24,632 nucleotides of DNA from a virus: positions 1-24,632 of IMG/VR virus record IMGVR_UViG_3300021185_002377; one strand, written 5' to 3'. The position numbers were made by a program, and so were the translations under genes. This document shows positions 6,686 to 14,446 of this stretch, in pieces (the stretch's first letter is position 1; the number at the start of each line of letters is the position of its first letter). Under the pieces are notes generated by a model. That model did no database searches, had not been told where the DNA came from, and saw only the letters and a list, made by a program, of their open reading frames with translations.

Positions 6686-7795
6686 ATGCCGATTCCAATC
6701 CCACTCGCAGAAGAGACCGATCAAGATTTTGTCACCCGGTGCATGAATGATGCAATGATGAAAGATGAATTCTCGGATCTCAATGATCGATTAAATATTT
6801 GCTCAATTCAAGCCCGGTATAAAACCGAGCAGAAGCAGGGGGAGAATCTTTCCAGGCTCCGAGTTGGATTCCGCAGATCACCAGGTCACAAAGTAGACCA
6901 GGGAGAGGGGACAATCTCGGATATCTCTTTGATCGAAGTCGGAGAGGCTCGAGGACATGAACTTTGGATCGATGAGAAATCACTCGAGACCGCAGTCGAG
7001 GTCATGGGCTCAAATCTCCCTGCCTACATCACGCATAAGGGAGCACTTGAAGAAGATCGGATATTGAAAGAGGTCGGCTATTTTTCGGAGTTTTATGTGG
7101 ACGGAGAAAAACTAAAAGCCAAAAACTTTAAAGCTCTCGGATCATTCCAGAACGATGAGTCGGATCGATTCAATCGTCTTTTTGATATCGCGTCAGAGAT
7201 GCCGGACACTTTCGGAGTCAGTCTCGTTTTTGAAGCGGAGGTCGTTCATGTAATGGAGGACGGATCCGAGATCCTGGTTCATGAAATGCTCGAGGATGAC
7301 TTCAAGAATGCAGTCCGGGAATTCCCCTCAGTTCGTTTCAAATCAATCAAATCCGCTGATTTTGTTGACGCTCCAGCGAGCAATAGAGCAGGACTATTTT
7401 CAGCACAAACACACCAAGGACAAAAAATGGAAAAACCAGAAGCACTTGAAGAAATCGTCGAGGAAGAAATCGTCGAGCAACAACTTGATGAAACTCCCCA
7501 GGAGCAACCCGAGGAAAACCAAGATGAGCCCATCGACTACCAAGCAAAAATTTTAGACCTTGAAGGTAGGATCACCGAACTTGAGGGCAAGCTTTCAGAA
7601 GAGCAAAAAATCAATGAGACTCTCTCTGAATTGATCGAGGGTGAAGATCCCATCAATGAGGAAGCAGAGAATCAAGTTGAGGAGGTTTCCATTGCCGAAA
7701 AATTCGCATCCGCACAAGGAGCAGAAGCGACCGAAATTTATCGTTCTCACAAAAGCGAAATCCGCAAACTTTTTAACCAATCCAGGAGATCTTAA
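6686..7795 (+). CDS. Prohead protease with C-terminal scaffold region
   Basis: This 369-residue protein likely matures the prohead and supplies the scaffold. The N-terminal 40 residues (IPLAEETDQDFVTRCMNDAM...FSDLNDRLNICSIQA) match a short module often found in front of phage capsid proteases. Residues about 55-240 are the protease: a candidate catalytic His in ITHKG (H117), a candidate Ser in DTFGVSL (S179), and the family-like motif KSADFVDAPASNRAGLF near 222-238. Residues about 248-369 are acidic and Gln/Glu-rich with coiled coil, typical of a scaffold. An in-frame ATG at 7427 with its own ribosome site could make the scaffold separately. AAAGGT precedes the main ATG; the major capsid gene follows two bases after the stop. 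Confidence 0.82.
   Translation: MPIPIPLAEETDQDFVTRCMNDAMMKDEFSDLNDRLNICSIQARYKTEQKQGENLSRLRVGFRRSPGHKVDQGEGTISDISLIEVGEARGHELWIDEKSLETAVEVMGSNLPAYITHKGALEEDRILKEVGYFSEFYVDGEKLKAKNFKALGSFQNDESDRFNRLFDIASEMPDTFGVSLVFEAEVVHVMEDGSEILVHEMLEDDFKNAVREFPSVRFKSIKSADFVDAPASNRAGLFSAQTHQGQKMEKPEALEEIVEEEIVEQQLDETPQEQPEENQDEPIDYQAKILDLEGRITELEGKLSEEQKINETLSELIEGEDPINEEAENQVEEVSIAEKFASAQGAEATEIYRSHKSEIRKLFNQSRRS
7427..7795 (+). CDS. Candidate nested scaffold protein (internal in-frame start of protease gene)
   Basis: The ATG at 7427 (Met248 of the protease ORF) is preceded by AAGGA at 7416-7420, six bases away, better than the ribosome sites of several genes in this window. It falls exactly where the protease domain ends and the acidic coiled-coil scaffold begins, giving a 122-residue product starting MEKPEALEE. 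Lambda gpC/Nu3 uses the same architecture: an internal start in the protease gene makes the scaffold in excess. What is seen is the site and its placement; that it is used is inferred. Confidence 0.5.
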   Translation: MEKPEALEEIVEEEIVEQQLDETPQEQPEENQDEPIDYQAKILDLEGRITELEGKLSEEQKINETLSELIEGEDPINEEAENQVEEVSIAEKFASAQGAEATEIYRSHKSEIRKLFNQSRRS

Positions 7796-7797
7796 TC

Positions 7798-8697
7798 ATG
7801 GCAAACACAATAGCTTCAGACTTACAAAACAACATCATATCTCAGTCAGCACTCGAGCAATTCACCTCGATCCTGGCTCCGATTAACGCTTTCAGCACCT
7901 CGTTTTCAGACGAGGCATCTGCTCGAGGAAATAAGGTCACAATCTTAAACCTCTCGAACACTTCTTCAGCTACCGACTTTAGTCCGGCAACCGGATACAC
8001 TTCGCAAGATACTAGCTTCGGGGAAACTCAAATCGAGTTGAACAAACACAAGTTCGTAACTTGGCACATCACCGACAAGCAGAGATCCGAGAGTTCAAGC
8101 ATCGAGCTCGAGCGTTTCGGTTATCAAAAAGGGGGTGAACTAGCAAAAGCAGTATTCCAGGACATTTGCTCAGAGGTCACAAACGCAAATTATTCTGATT
8201 CCGTAACTGCTTCGGCAACAAACTTCGGGGTCGATGATGTGGCAACACTTCGCAAGGAAGCAATAAACAACAATCTCCCGGTCGAGAATCTTGCCCTGGT
8301 ACTTAATGCCGGACACTATGCAAACTTGATCCAAGATTCTGCCGTTGCATCTGCTCTAGCTTATGGATCTTCTGACGCAATTAAGGGTGGCAAGGTTCCA
8401 AGTCTTTTTGGAATTCCTTCCATTTACGAAACCAATTCGGTTCCTGCAAATGGTGAGAACCTAGAAGGATTCGTCGCTCACCCTGCCGGTCTTGCGGTTG
8501 CGATGAGATACCTTGAACCAAGCAACTCCCAGGAATATATTTCTGCTCGAGTTGTATCAGATCCGGAAACCGGAATGGTCATGGGTTATCGTGAGTTTTA
8601 CGACCCGAAAGCAGGTGTTCAGACTGCGGTTCTCGAATGCGTTTACGGATTCAAGACAGGTCGTCCCGAAGGAATAATCCGTTTGAAATCCGCTTAA
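7798..8697 (+). CDS. Major capsid protein
   Basis: This 299-residue protein is the shell subunit. It begins MANTIASDLQNNIISQSALE, with AGGAG at 7784-7788 nine bases upstream of the ATG. The N-terminal FSDEASARGNKVTILNLS stretch, the HITDKQRSESSSIELERFG segment (about 94-113) and the GGKVPSLFGIPSIYETNSVP segment (about 198-217) are typical of HK97-fold shell proteins of the P22-coat-like group. The usual C-terminal beta domain follows (GFVAHPAGLAVAMRYLEP). It lies directly after the protease/scaffold gene. There is no long N-terminal delta domain, consistent with a separate scaffold. Confidence 0.85.
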   Translation: MANTIASDLQNNIISQSALEQFTSILAPINAFSTSFSDEASARGNKVTILNLSNTSSATDFSPATGYTSQDTSFGETQIELNKHKFVTWHITDKQRSESSSIELERFGYQKGGELAKAVFQDICSEVTNANYSDSVTASATNFGVDDVATLRKEAINNNLPVENLALVLNAGHYANLIQDSAVASALAYGSSDAIKGGKVPSLFGIPSIYETNSVPANGENLEGFVAHPAGLAVAMRYLEPSNSQEYISARVVSDPETGMVMGYREFYDPKAGVQTAVLECVYGFKTGRPEGIIRLKSA

Positions 8698-8900
8698 TGA
8701 GAATCGGAACAATTGTCGGAGCAAAAGGGGGCAAGTTTGTTTCCCTGGGAGCCGGGACTGCGAGCGTCATGCTTAAAGAATTCCGGAAGGGAAAGTTTGA
8801 AGGATTCGAGAAAGTTTGCTTTTTCGATACCGGAGGACGACTGATCCGGAAATCCGGATCCCCGGCAAAAGCTCAACCAAAAGCACCGGCAAAAAAATAG
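8697..8900 (+). CDS. Small capsid-linked protein of unknown function
   Basis: The start is the ATG at 8697, which shares its A with the stop of the major capsid gene (TAATG). The 67-residue product has a Gly-rich beta-like core (MRIGTIVGAKGGKFVSLGAG...VCFFDTGGRLIRK) and a Lys/Ala/Pro-rich tail (SPAKAQPKAPAKK). Its tight coupling to the capsid gene and the terminator right behind it suggest a head component made at high level, for example a decoration or head-stabilising protein. No family is recognised. Confidence 0.65.
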   Translation: MRIGTIVGAKGGKFVSLGAGTASVMLKEFRKGKFEGFEKVCFFDTGGRLIRKSGSPAKAQPKAPAKK

Positions 8901-8924
8901 TTTACTTCGTTGGTTCAGTTCAAG

Positions 8925-8956
8925 AAGGGGCAGTCGATTGACTGCCCTTTCTGTTT
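8925..8956 (+). terminator. Intrinsic terminator after the capsid genes
   Basis: An 11-base-pair stem (8925-8935 with 8940-8950, one G-T wobble) encloses the loop GATT; the arms are AAGGGGCAGTC and GACTGCCCTTT, and CTGTTT follows. It lies in the gap between the capsid pair and the neck genes. It could reduce transcription of downstream genes relative to capsid, or protect the 3' end of a capsid message. Confidence 0.85.
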
Positions 8957-8960
8957 ATAG

Positions 8961-9302
8961 ATGGGCACCCTCGATCGAGATTTTTTTTCACAAGACCTAG
9001 ATTTCTTAATTGCAGAAACCGGGAGATCTTTCACCGGGGTTTCACCAGATCGAATCCAGGGGATCATTTACCTGGGAGCACTTCGGAGCATTGAGGAGTC
9101 ATATGATGTTGAAATCTATGGAAGAGAAGCTTCGGTCGATTCAGAGATCGTAATCAATACCAACAAGCAGGACAAGCAACCTAGCAAAGGTTCTTTACTC
9201 AAGGACGATCAGGGAAATCTTTTCAAAGTATTTGAGACCGAAGGGGAAGACTTTGGATCCGTCCTCCGTCTTCGAGTTGTGAGCAAATTCGCAAAGGAAT
9301 GA
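8961..9302 (+). CDS. Putative head-tail joining (neck) protein
   Basis: This 113-residue protein starts four bases after the terminator. Its N-terminal half is helical (DRDFFSQDLDFLIAETGRSF) and the C-terminal half is beta-rich, with SKGSLLKDDQGNLFKVFE followed by VLRLRVVSKF, a pattern resembling head-closure or head-tail joining proteins. The position after the capsid genes and before tail genes agrees. No Shine-Dalgarno motif is evident. The stop overlaps the next ATG (ATGA). The role is assigned mainly from position. Confidence 0.5.
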   Translation: MGTLDRDFFSQDLDFLIAETGRSFTGVSPDRIQGIIYLGALRSIEESYDVEIYGREASVDSEIVINTNKQDKQPSKGSLLKDDQGNLFKVFETEGEDFGSVLRLRVVSKFAKE

Positions 9303-9787
9303 GGGCTTTAAATATTGATGAACTTTTAAGCTTCGAGAAACACTTTGAGGACGCTTCCACGCAATTCCTTTCGGAAGCAACTTCGATCCCTTGTTTTCCT
9401 GCGACAAGTAATGAGTTTTTGATCACCCCCAGGATCGAGGTTTTATTTACTCATAACGGAGCAGAATTACCGAACGACGCACCAATCGAATCGGATCCAG
9501 AACTCGGGGCAGAATATTTAAAGCACGATGCAAATTTCGAGGTCGCCATCGTCACGGACTTCGCACTCGAGCAAGCAAGAGAATTCCACCTGGGACTCGT
9601 TGGATCGGTTCGGAAAGAACTTCTTCGGTCGGGCTCAAATTGGAACGAACAGAACCTTCCTTTCTATGCTCTGAAATTCCTTAGACCATCAAATACAACC
9701 AGGGAAATCGACGGAGAACTTCAACGAACGATCCTAAATTACGACCTTAAATTCGTCATCCGGAAAAACGCTTTTCCTGCAAGTTGA
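9299..9787 (+). CDS. Putative tail terminator / neck protein
   Basis: This 162-residue protein sits between the head-tail joining candidate and the tail tube candidate, the usual place of a tail terminator or completion protein. It shows FLITPRIEVLFTHNGAELPN, ANFEVAIVTDF and a C-terminal GELQRTILNYDLKFVIRKN strand. This mixed alpha/beta layout with a final beta strand is common in tail terminator proteins. It starts with an ATG that overlaps the preceding stop (ATGA). I recognise no specific family, so the call rests on synteny. Confidence 0.5.
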   Translation: MRALNIDELLSFEKHFEDASTQFLSEATSIPCFPATSNEFLITPRIEVLFTHNGAELPNDAPIESDPELGAEYLKHDANFEVAIVTDFALEQAREFHLGLVGSVRKELLRSGSNWNEQNLPFYALKFLRPSNTTREIDGELQRTILNYDLKFVIRKNAFPAS

Positions 9788-9829
9788 CGATTTGTGGGTC
9801 ATTAGAAATCAGACTTTTTTTCAAACTCC

Positions 9830-9835
9830 AGGAGG
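9830..9835 (+). promoter_or_regulatory. Strong Shine-Dalgarno AGGAGG before the tail tube candidate
   Basis: AGGAGG lies eight bases before the ATG at 9844 in a 56-base intergenic leader. It is the best match to a consensus ribosome site I noticed in the window, in keeping with a protein needed in many copies. Confidence 0.75.
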
Positions 9836-9843
9836 ACTAAAAA

Positions 9844-10206
9844 ATGGCAATCATCAAAGACGGACAACAGGCATTCGGGATAGAATCTTCACCCATCACA
9901 ATCGGGGGAGTCACCTATGTGGCAGAGAATATGACTTTCAACTATACCGCAACTCGAGCGGATTTAAACGACTCAAATGGGGAACCTTTAGCATCGACTA
10001 TTGTTCCCGGTCGAATCGAAGGATCTGCGACTTTGCAACTTGCTTCCGAGGATGCAAGCCCGAACCTGGTTGGAACCGAGTTCACTATGAGCAACACAAG
10101 AACTCCCGGAACTTACATGATTACGGATTCAAGTGAAGCTCAGTCGCAAGGAGATTATGTAAAGGTCAGCGTTACCTTTTATCAGAAAATAAATGTGACT
10201 CCATAA
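9844..10206 (+). CDS. Putative tail tube (major tail) protein
   Basis: This 120-residue protein is predicted to be mostly beta structure: ITIGGVTYVAENMTFNYTAT, ASTIVPGRIEGSATLQLAS and a final SQGDYVKVSVTFYQKINV strand pair. It has the strongest ribosome site of the region (AGGAGG) and lies just upstream of the chaperone and tape measure genes, the usual place of the tail tube gene. It is smaller than most tube proteins (often 140-250 residues), so it could be a minimal tube or another beta-rich tail protein. No other gene between capsid and tape measure is a better candidate. Confidence 0.55.
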   Translation: MAIIKDGQQAFGIESSPITIGGVTYVAENMTFNYTATRADLNDSNGEPLASTIVPGRIEGSATLQLASEDASPNLVGTEFTMSNTRTPGTYMITDSSEAQSQGDYVKVSVTFYQKINVTP

Positions 10207-10207
10207 T

Positions 10208-10825
10208 GTGGAACCAGGCGACGATTTTATCACTCGATTATGGAGTGATTATTCTGCAAAGATAGCAGAAGCAAAAGCCACCGAAACTGAAGGGAGGCTC
10301 TCTGCCTTCTGCCCACAACCACTCTCGAGAATCGGGGACTTCCCACTTGTCCCACTTACGCTCGAGAGGTACTGCATTTTATCGCTTCCGGACTTCTGGG
10401 ATGATCCAGACCAAAAGGTTCCTATCCTTCGTTTTCTATGGGTGATGTCCCCGGACTTCGACCCGGATCCAACTCGAGCGACCGACTTTTTATTAGATCA
10501 CATCCAGGACGATCTCGAAGGAGTTGAGGAAACAATTCGAGAGATCTTTGAGTTTGCGTTTCGATTTGCTCCAAAATCAAAATCCTCTAAGTCATCCGAC
10601 TCCTCAATCTCCGACTGGATTTCGAGCCTGGTCGATTTGTTCTCGAGTGAATATGGATGGACGGATGACAAAATTTTGACCACTCCGATCGATCGTTTAT
10701 TCCTTTACCTTCAAAGGATCCAGGAAAGAAAATCAGAAAAACCGATTTCGTTCTCGTCTGAAGCAGATCGGCTTCGTCAAGAATTTATGGACATCGTGAA
10801 CCAGGAGAAAATTTCAAGAAACTGA
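10208..10825 (+). CDS. Putative tail assembly chaperone
   Basis: This acidic 205-residue protein starts at a GTG within TAATGTG, where the TAA ends the tail tube gene. The C-terminal part contains ISSLVDLFSSEYGWTDDKIL and DRLFLYLQRIQERK, a pattern seen in proteins encoded just before the tape measure gene. Such chaperones hold the tape measure while tube subunits are added. A Ser/Lys-rich linker (about 122-132) separates two helical parts. I looked for a programmed -1 frameshift site near the 3' end and found no convincing slippery heptamer. The gene ends one base before the tape measure ATG. Confidence 0.6.
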   Translation: MEPGDDFITRLWSDYSAKIAEAKATETEGRLSAFCPQPLSRIGDFPLVPLTLERYCILSLPDFWDDPDQKVPILRFLWVMSPDFDPDPTRATDFLLDHIQDDLEGVEETIREIFEFAFRFAPKSKSSKSSDSSISDWISSLVDLFSSEYGWTDDKILTTPIDRLFLYLQRIQERKSEKPISFSSEADRLRQEFMDIVNQEKISRN

Positions 10826-10826
10826 T

Positions 10827-13800
10827 ATGGCAGGAATGTCGATAATTGCAAAGCTCGGACTCTCGAGCAAAGACTTTTCCAAGGCACTCGGAAAGGTTGA
10901 GAAAGAAGGTAAATCCTTTTCTACAAATTTTGCATCTGCTATCAAAAAAAGTTTTGCAGTTGCCGGAACTGCGATTGCAACTTTTGCAACAAAGGGAGCA
11001 ATTGACTTCACGAATTTTGAAAAAAAGATCACAGAAGTTTTTACCCTTATTCCGGATGCCGGCAAAGATGCTTTCGGAAAATTGGAGGACGGAGTTCGTT
11101 CTTTGTCCGTTGAGATGGGGGTGGATTTAACTGATGCAGTAAATGGACTCTACCAGGCAATCTCTGCCGGGGTTCCGCATGGATCCGCAATTGACTTTCT
11201 GAAGACTGCCTCAAAAGCTTCGATTGCAGGGGTCTCGACCCTGGAGACTTCAGTCGGAGCCCTAACGACAATTATCAACGGATATGGACTCGAGATGGAG
11301 GAAGCTGAAAGGGTCTCTGATGTTCTTTTTTCCGTCGTCAAGAATGGGGTCACAAACTTTACCGAGCTCGGAACTAATGTCGGAAAGGTGACTCCAATTG
11401 CCTCTGCCCTGGGAGTCGAGATTGATGAACTCGGATCTTTGTTTGTTGTTTTGACGAAGCAGATGGGGGCAGGGAAAACGGCAGAGGCTGGAACTGCACT
11501 TCGGGCAATGCTTGCAGAACTTGCGAAGGAAGGAATGAAGGCGAATAAGAATTTTGCGGAACTTGGTCAAGGTACTTTTCCCGAGTTTATTGCTCGAGGT
11601 GGCAAAGTCACGGAAGCACTCAAACTGATGAAGGATTCCGCTAAAGCAAACGGCAAAAGTTTAATGGATATGTTCCGAGGAGTTGAGGCAGGAAATGGAG
11701 CATTGATGGTCATGACTCAGGAGGGCGAATCTGCAAGCAAGGCACTAGATGCACTTCAAAAAGATGTCGGGTCGGTTAATGTTGCAGTTAATGACATGAT
11801 GGGCACAAGCTCAAAAGATTTTGATAAAATGATGGCGACCCTCAAGGATCTCTCCATCGAATTCGGGTCTGCTTTTTCTCCCTTGATCAAAGAACTTTTA
11901 CCGGACACAACTTCCGGACTTTCATCGGCAAAGGAATCAATAAAAGCTTTCGGGAATTCCATTGCTTCGATCATTCGATTCGTCAAAGATTTTGCCATTG
12001 AAGTCGGAGTTTTGGTTGCCGGAATTGCAGGGTATAAAGCCGGACTGATTCTTGCAGAAGTTGCGACACTTGCACTCTCGGGAACTCTTACCGGGACGAC
12101 GAGGGCGATGAAGGGATTCAAGATTGCAATGGGAGCCCTAATGGTTGGAAACTTTACAAAGGCACTAGGGGGATTGAATGTCGCACTTAGAGCAATAGGA
12201 GCAACATTGATCGCAAATCCTATCGGGTTATTTATTGCCGGTTTGACGGCAGTCGTGGCACCCATTGTTTTATTCAAAAAAGAACTTGCAGATCAAACGG
12301 AAAAAGCAAAGGAATCTGCTCGAGTCATTCGGGAAGACTTGGTCAAAGCAATCGATAGCCTGGAACAAAAAGCAAAGACCGGAACCGAAGAGATTAAAAA
12401 CTTGGATGATGAAATTGCGAAGATGCAAAAGAAGAGGGATGTTCAGATATTTGGAAAACCTCCGATCGATGAAGCGAAGGATTTCTTTGAAATTATCCGA
12501 GACACTTTCGAGCAAGATCGAGCCCGAAATAAAGAAATCGAGATTCAACTAGAGTTGGCAAAAAAACAACTTGCAGAAGCAAAGGAAAATCGAGATTTGC
12601 AAATTGAAATCAATAAAGAGGTTAACGGATATACAGACGAAAAAAGAGAAGCACTAGTCGAGACCGGACTTCTTACTGATGAAATCCTCAAAGTCCAGGA
12701 AGCAGAAAAAAAGGTCAAAGAATTAACCCTGGAACATCTCGAGAACCGGGTCAAGATCACCGATAACGTGGATCTTTTAGTGACTGAAAGATTGAAAGAA
12801 AAGCAAGTCGCTGAAGACATCAACCTAGCAATCGAAAAGACAAACAAAAACTTTGAACTTCAAAAGACTGAAGCTGGGAAGATCGTCCTCGAGCAAGAGA
12901 AAATTGCAGAACTTGAGAAGCAAAAAAAGGAATTAATCGACAAAGCAAAACAGGCTCGGGTTCTGGAAGCAGGGGAAGCGACAAAACTCAAAGGGATTGA
13001 GAATGGGATTTTGTCTGCCCGAAAAAATATTCGGGACATAATCAGAGACCAGATGATCAAGGCTCACCAAGATGAAGTGGATGAGATTGATTTAAAGAAT
13101 CAAGAAGTAAACAAACTTTTAAAGCTCGAGCAGGATCGACTTAAGGTCGTACAGGATGCCAAGGATGCCAAGGCTAAAGAAGTGCAGGTTCTCAGAGATG
13201 CACTTGCTGAGGCTCGGAAGGATCTTGATGCTTTTAAGAAATTCTGGAGGGTCGATTTCAATGGTGCCTTGAAGATTAATGTCAAAGAATTACGAGCAGA
13301 ATTTGAGGAACTTAAAAAAGCCGGAGAACTCCCTGACAATGTACGGACTTTAAAGGACTTCGAGGATCTTATTCGTCATCAATCCTCAGTCGCAAAAAGC
13401 ACTCGGGATGACATTATTGAGCAAGGCAGAATTGCAAAAGCAGAACATGACGAACTAATTGCCCAGGAGAAAACTGCACTTGCAAACAAGAAAGCAATCG
13501 AGGGGCAAATAAATGCTCAGACGATTGCAAAGATTGCTAAGGAAAAGGAACTCGAGGACATCAAGAGCAAGACATCTGATGAGCTTGTTTCTGCGACGGG
13601 ACAAATGGCAACGGCAATCGATAAAATGAAAGACTTTAAGGTCATCCCTCCGCAGATTCCCGGAACCTTAGTCGATGCAGTAAATTCGCAGACCAATGAT
13701 TTGAGTGCTATCAATCAAGGAGTGAAAGATTTCCTGGATAAAGACATGAAGTTAGACACCGACAAATTAACCAAGGAGGACACTCAGCAGAAGATTTTAA

Positions 13801-13832
13801 CCACCCTCGGAGGCTTTTTCGTGAACCTATGA
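10827..13832 (+). CDS. Tail tape measure protein
   Basis: At 1001 residues this is the largest protein of the tail module and sets tail length. Residues about 60-310 match the phage minor tail/tape measure domain: FEKKITEVFTLIP, VNGLYQAISAGVPHGSAIDF, ASIAGVSTLETSVGALTTI, SDVLFSVVKNGVTNFTELG, and LGSLFVVLTKQMGAGKTAEA. Hydrophobic segments follow at about 392-418 (VGVLVAGIAGYKAGLILAEV) and 457-483 (LIANPIGLFIAGLTAVVAPI), probably used during ejection through the host membrane. Residues about 485-960 are long Lys/Glu-rich coiled coils. The stop overlaps the next ATG. At about 1.5 angstrom per residue the tail would be near 150 nm, an estimate only. Confidence 0.9.
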   Translation: MAGMSIIAKLGLSSKDFSKALGKVEKEGKSFSTNFASAIKKSFAVAGTAIATFATKGAIDFTNFEKKITEVFTLIPDAGKDAFGKLEDGVRSLSVEMGVDLTDAVNGLYQAISAGVPHGSAIDFLKTASKASIAGVSTLETSVGALTTIINGYGLEMEEAERVSDVLFSVVKNGVTNFTELGTNVGKVTPIASALGVEIDELGSLFVVLTKQMGAGKTAEAGTALRAMLAELAKEGMKANKNFAELGQGTFPEFIARGGKVTEALKLMKDSAKANGKSLMDMFRGVEAGNGALMVMTQEGESASKALDALQKDVGSVNVAVNDMMGTSSKDFDKMMATLKDLSIEFGSAFSPLIKELLPDTTSGLSSAKESIKAFGNSIASIIRFVKDFAIEVGVLVAGIAGYKAGLILAEVATLALSGTLTGTTRAMKGFKIAMGALMVGNFTKALGGLNVALRAIGATLIANPIGLFIAGLTAVVAPIVLFKKELADQTEKAKESARVIREDLVKAIDSLEQKAKTGTEEIKNLDDEIAKMQKKRDVQIFGKPPIDEAKDFFEIIRDTFEQDRARNKEIEIQLELAKKQLAEAKENRDLQIEINKEVNGYTDEKREALVETGLLTDEILKVQEAEKKVKELTLEHLENRVKITDNVDLLVTERLKEKQVAEDINLAIEKTNKNFELQKTEAGKIVLEQEKIAELEKQKKELIDKAKQARVLEAGEATKLKGIENGILSARKNIRDIIRDQMIKAHQDEVDEIDLKNQEVNKLLKLEQDRLKVVQDAKDAKAKEVQVLRDALAEARKDLDAFKKFWRVDFNGALKINVKELRAEFEELKKAGELPDNVRTLKDFEDLIRHQSSVAKSTRDDIIEQGRIAKAEHDELIAQEKTALANKKAIEGQINAQTIAKIAKEKELEDIKSKTSDELVSATGQMATAIDKMKDFKVIPPQIPGTLVDAVNSQTNDLSAINQGVKDFLDKDMKLDTDKLTKEDTQQKILTTLGGFFVNL

Positions 13833-14446
13833 AGACTTACTATGATGCTCCTCACTTGAACGATTTTATCGAGCCCATTCGGGTGACTAAATCTCCCCGA
13901 AGAAGTTTTCCAATTCGCCAGGATCTTTCCGCAATAATTTACGAAATCGACTTTGTTCAGAAGTCCGAGTTTTTTCGCCCGGCTCGGCTCGGATTAAATT
14001 TCCCGGATGATCCTCGGGCAAGATTAGTAGATGAATCAGATCCGAAAGGAACCGATCATGGACTTGTCCAATTCTCCCGAACTTACATGACGACACCGGG
14101 CACTCGATTTGAATTTGAGCCTGGATCTTTTACATTCCCGGAGTTTAAGGATTCGACCGGGAGCACGACCCGGCAAAGCTTTTCCCTCCAGGTAGTTTTT
14201 CGAGTCAAATATTCTTACATTTATACCGAAAACCCAGGAGATGATTTGATCATCAATGAGAAATTTTCGGCAATTGATGAAAACGGATCTCGGGTAAATT
14301 ACATTTCCCCACTCACAACTCCAGACTCTGCCAATTATATGTCGAGAATTCAGTCCGGAGATTTTATCCAGGCAGAGCAATCATTAGTCGAAAGATATTC
14401 TGGAAATATTTGGCAGATCCGAGACCTGGAAGTTCAGATCAAGTAA
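13829..14446 (+). CDS. Tail-tip protein of unknown family
   Basis: This 205-residue protein follows the tape measure with an ATGA overlap, in the position of a distal tail or hub protein. It looks beta-rich, with Arg/Pro/Phe-rich segments (VTKSPRRSFPIRQDLSAI, FFRPARLGLNFPDDPRARL, GTRFEFEPGSFTFPEF). The end, IWQIRDLEVQIK, is a typical final strand pair. I recognise no family. The role is inferred from gene order, and it ends within TAATG shared with the next gene. Confidence 0.5.
   Translation: MKTYYDAPHLNDFIEPIRVTKSPRRSFPIRQDLSAIIYEIDFVQKSEFFRPARLGLNFPDDPRARLVDESDPKGTDHGLVQFSRTYMTTPGTRFEFEPGSFTFPEFKDSTGSTTRQSFSLQVVFRVKYSYIYTENPGDDLIINEKFSAIDENGSRVNYISPLTTPDSANYMSRIQSGDFIQAEQSLVERYSGNIWQIRDLEVQIK

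Noticed and set aside
9792-10136. Open + frame of 114 codons over the tail tube candidate
   Set aside because: It overlaps the 9844-10206 frame almost completely, which has the AGGAGG site and a protein-like beta pattern; this one has a Cys/Arg/Asn-rich shadow composition.
10700-10825. Programmed -1 frameshift in the tail chaperone gene
   Set aside because: A-rich spots such as GACAAAATTTTG are present, but none forms a canonical slippery heptamer in the correct phase.
11756-12277. Minus-strand open frame of 173 codons in the tape measure gene
   Set aside because: It is antisense to the conserved tape measure domain and its hydrophobic segments; its Ala/Pro/Ser-rich translation is a typical shadow.
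14410-14445. TTG start extending the fibre-like gene upstream
   Set aside because: The ATG at 14446 in the TAATG junction matches the coupling style of the whole operon; the extension overlaps the upstream gene.
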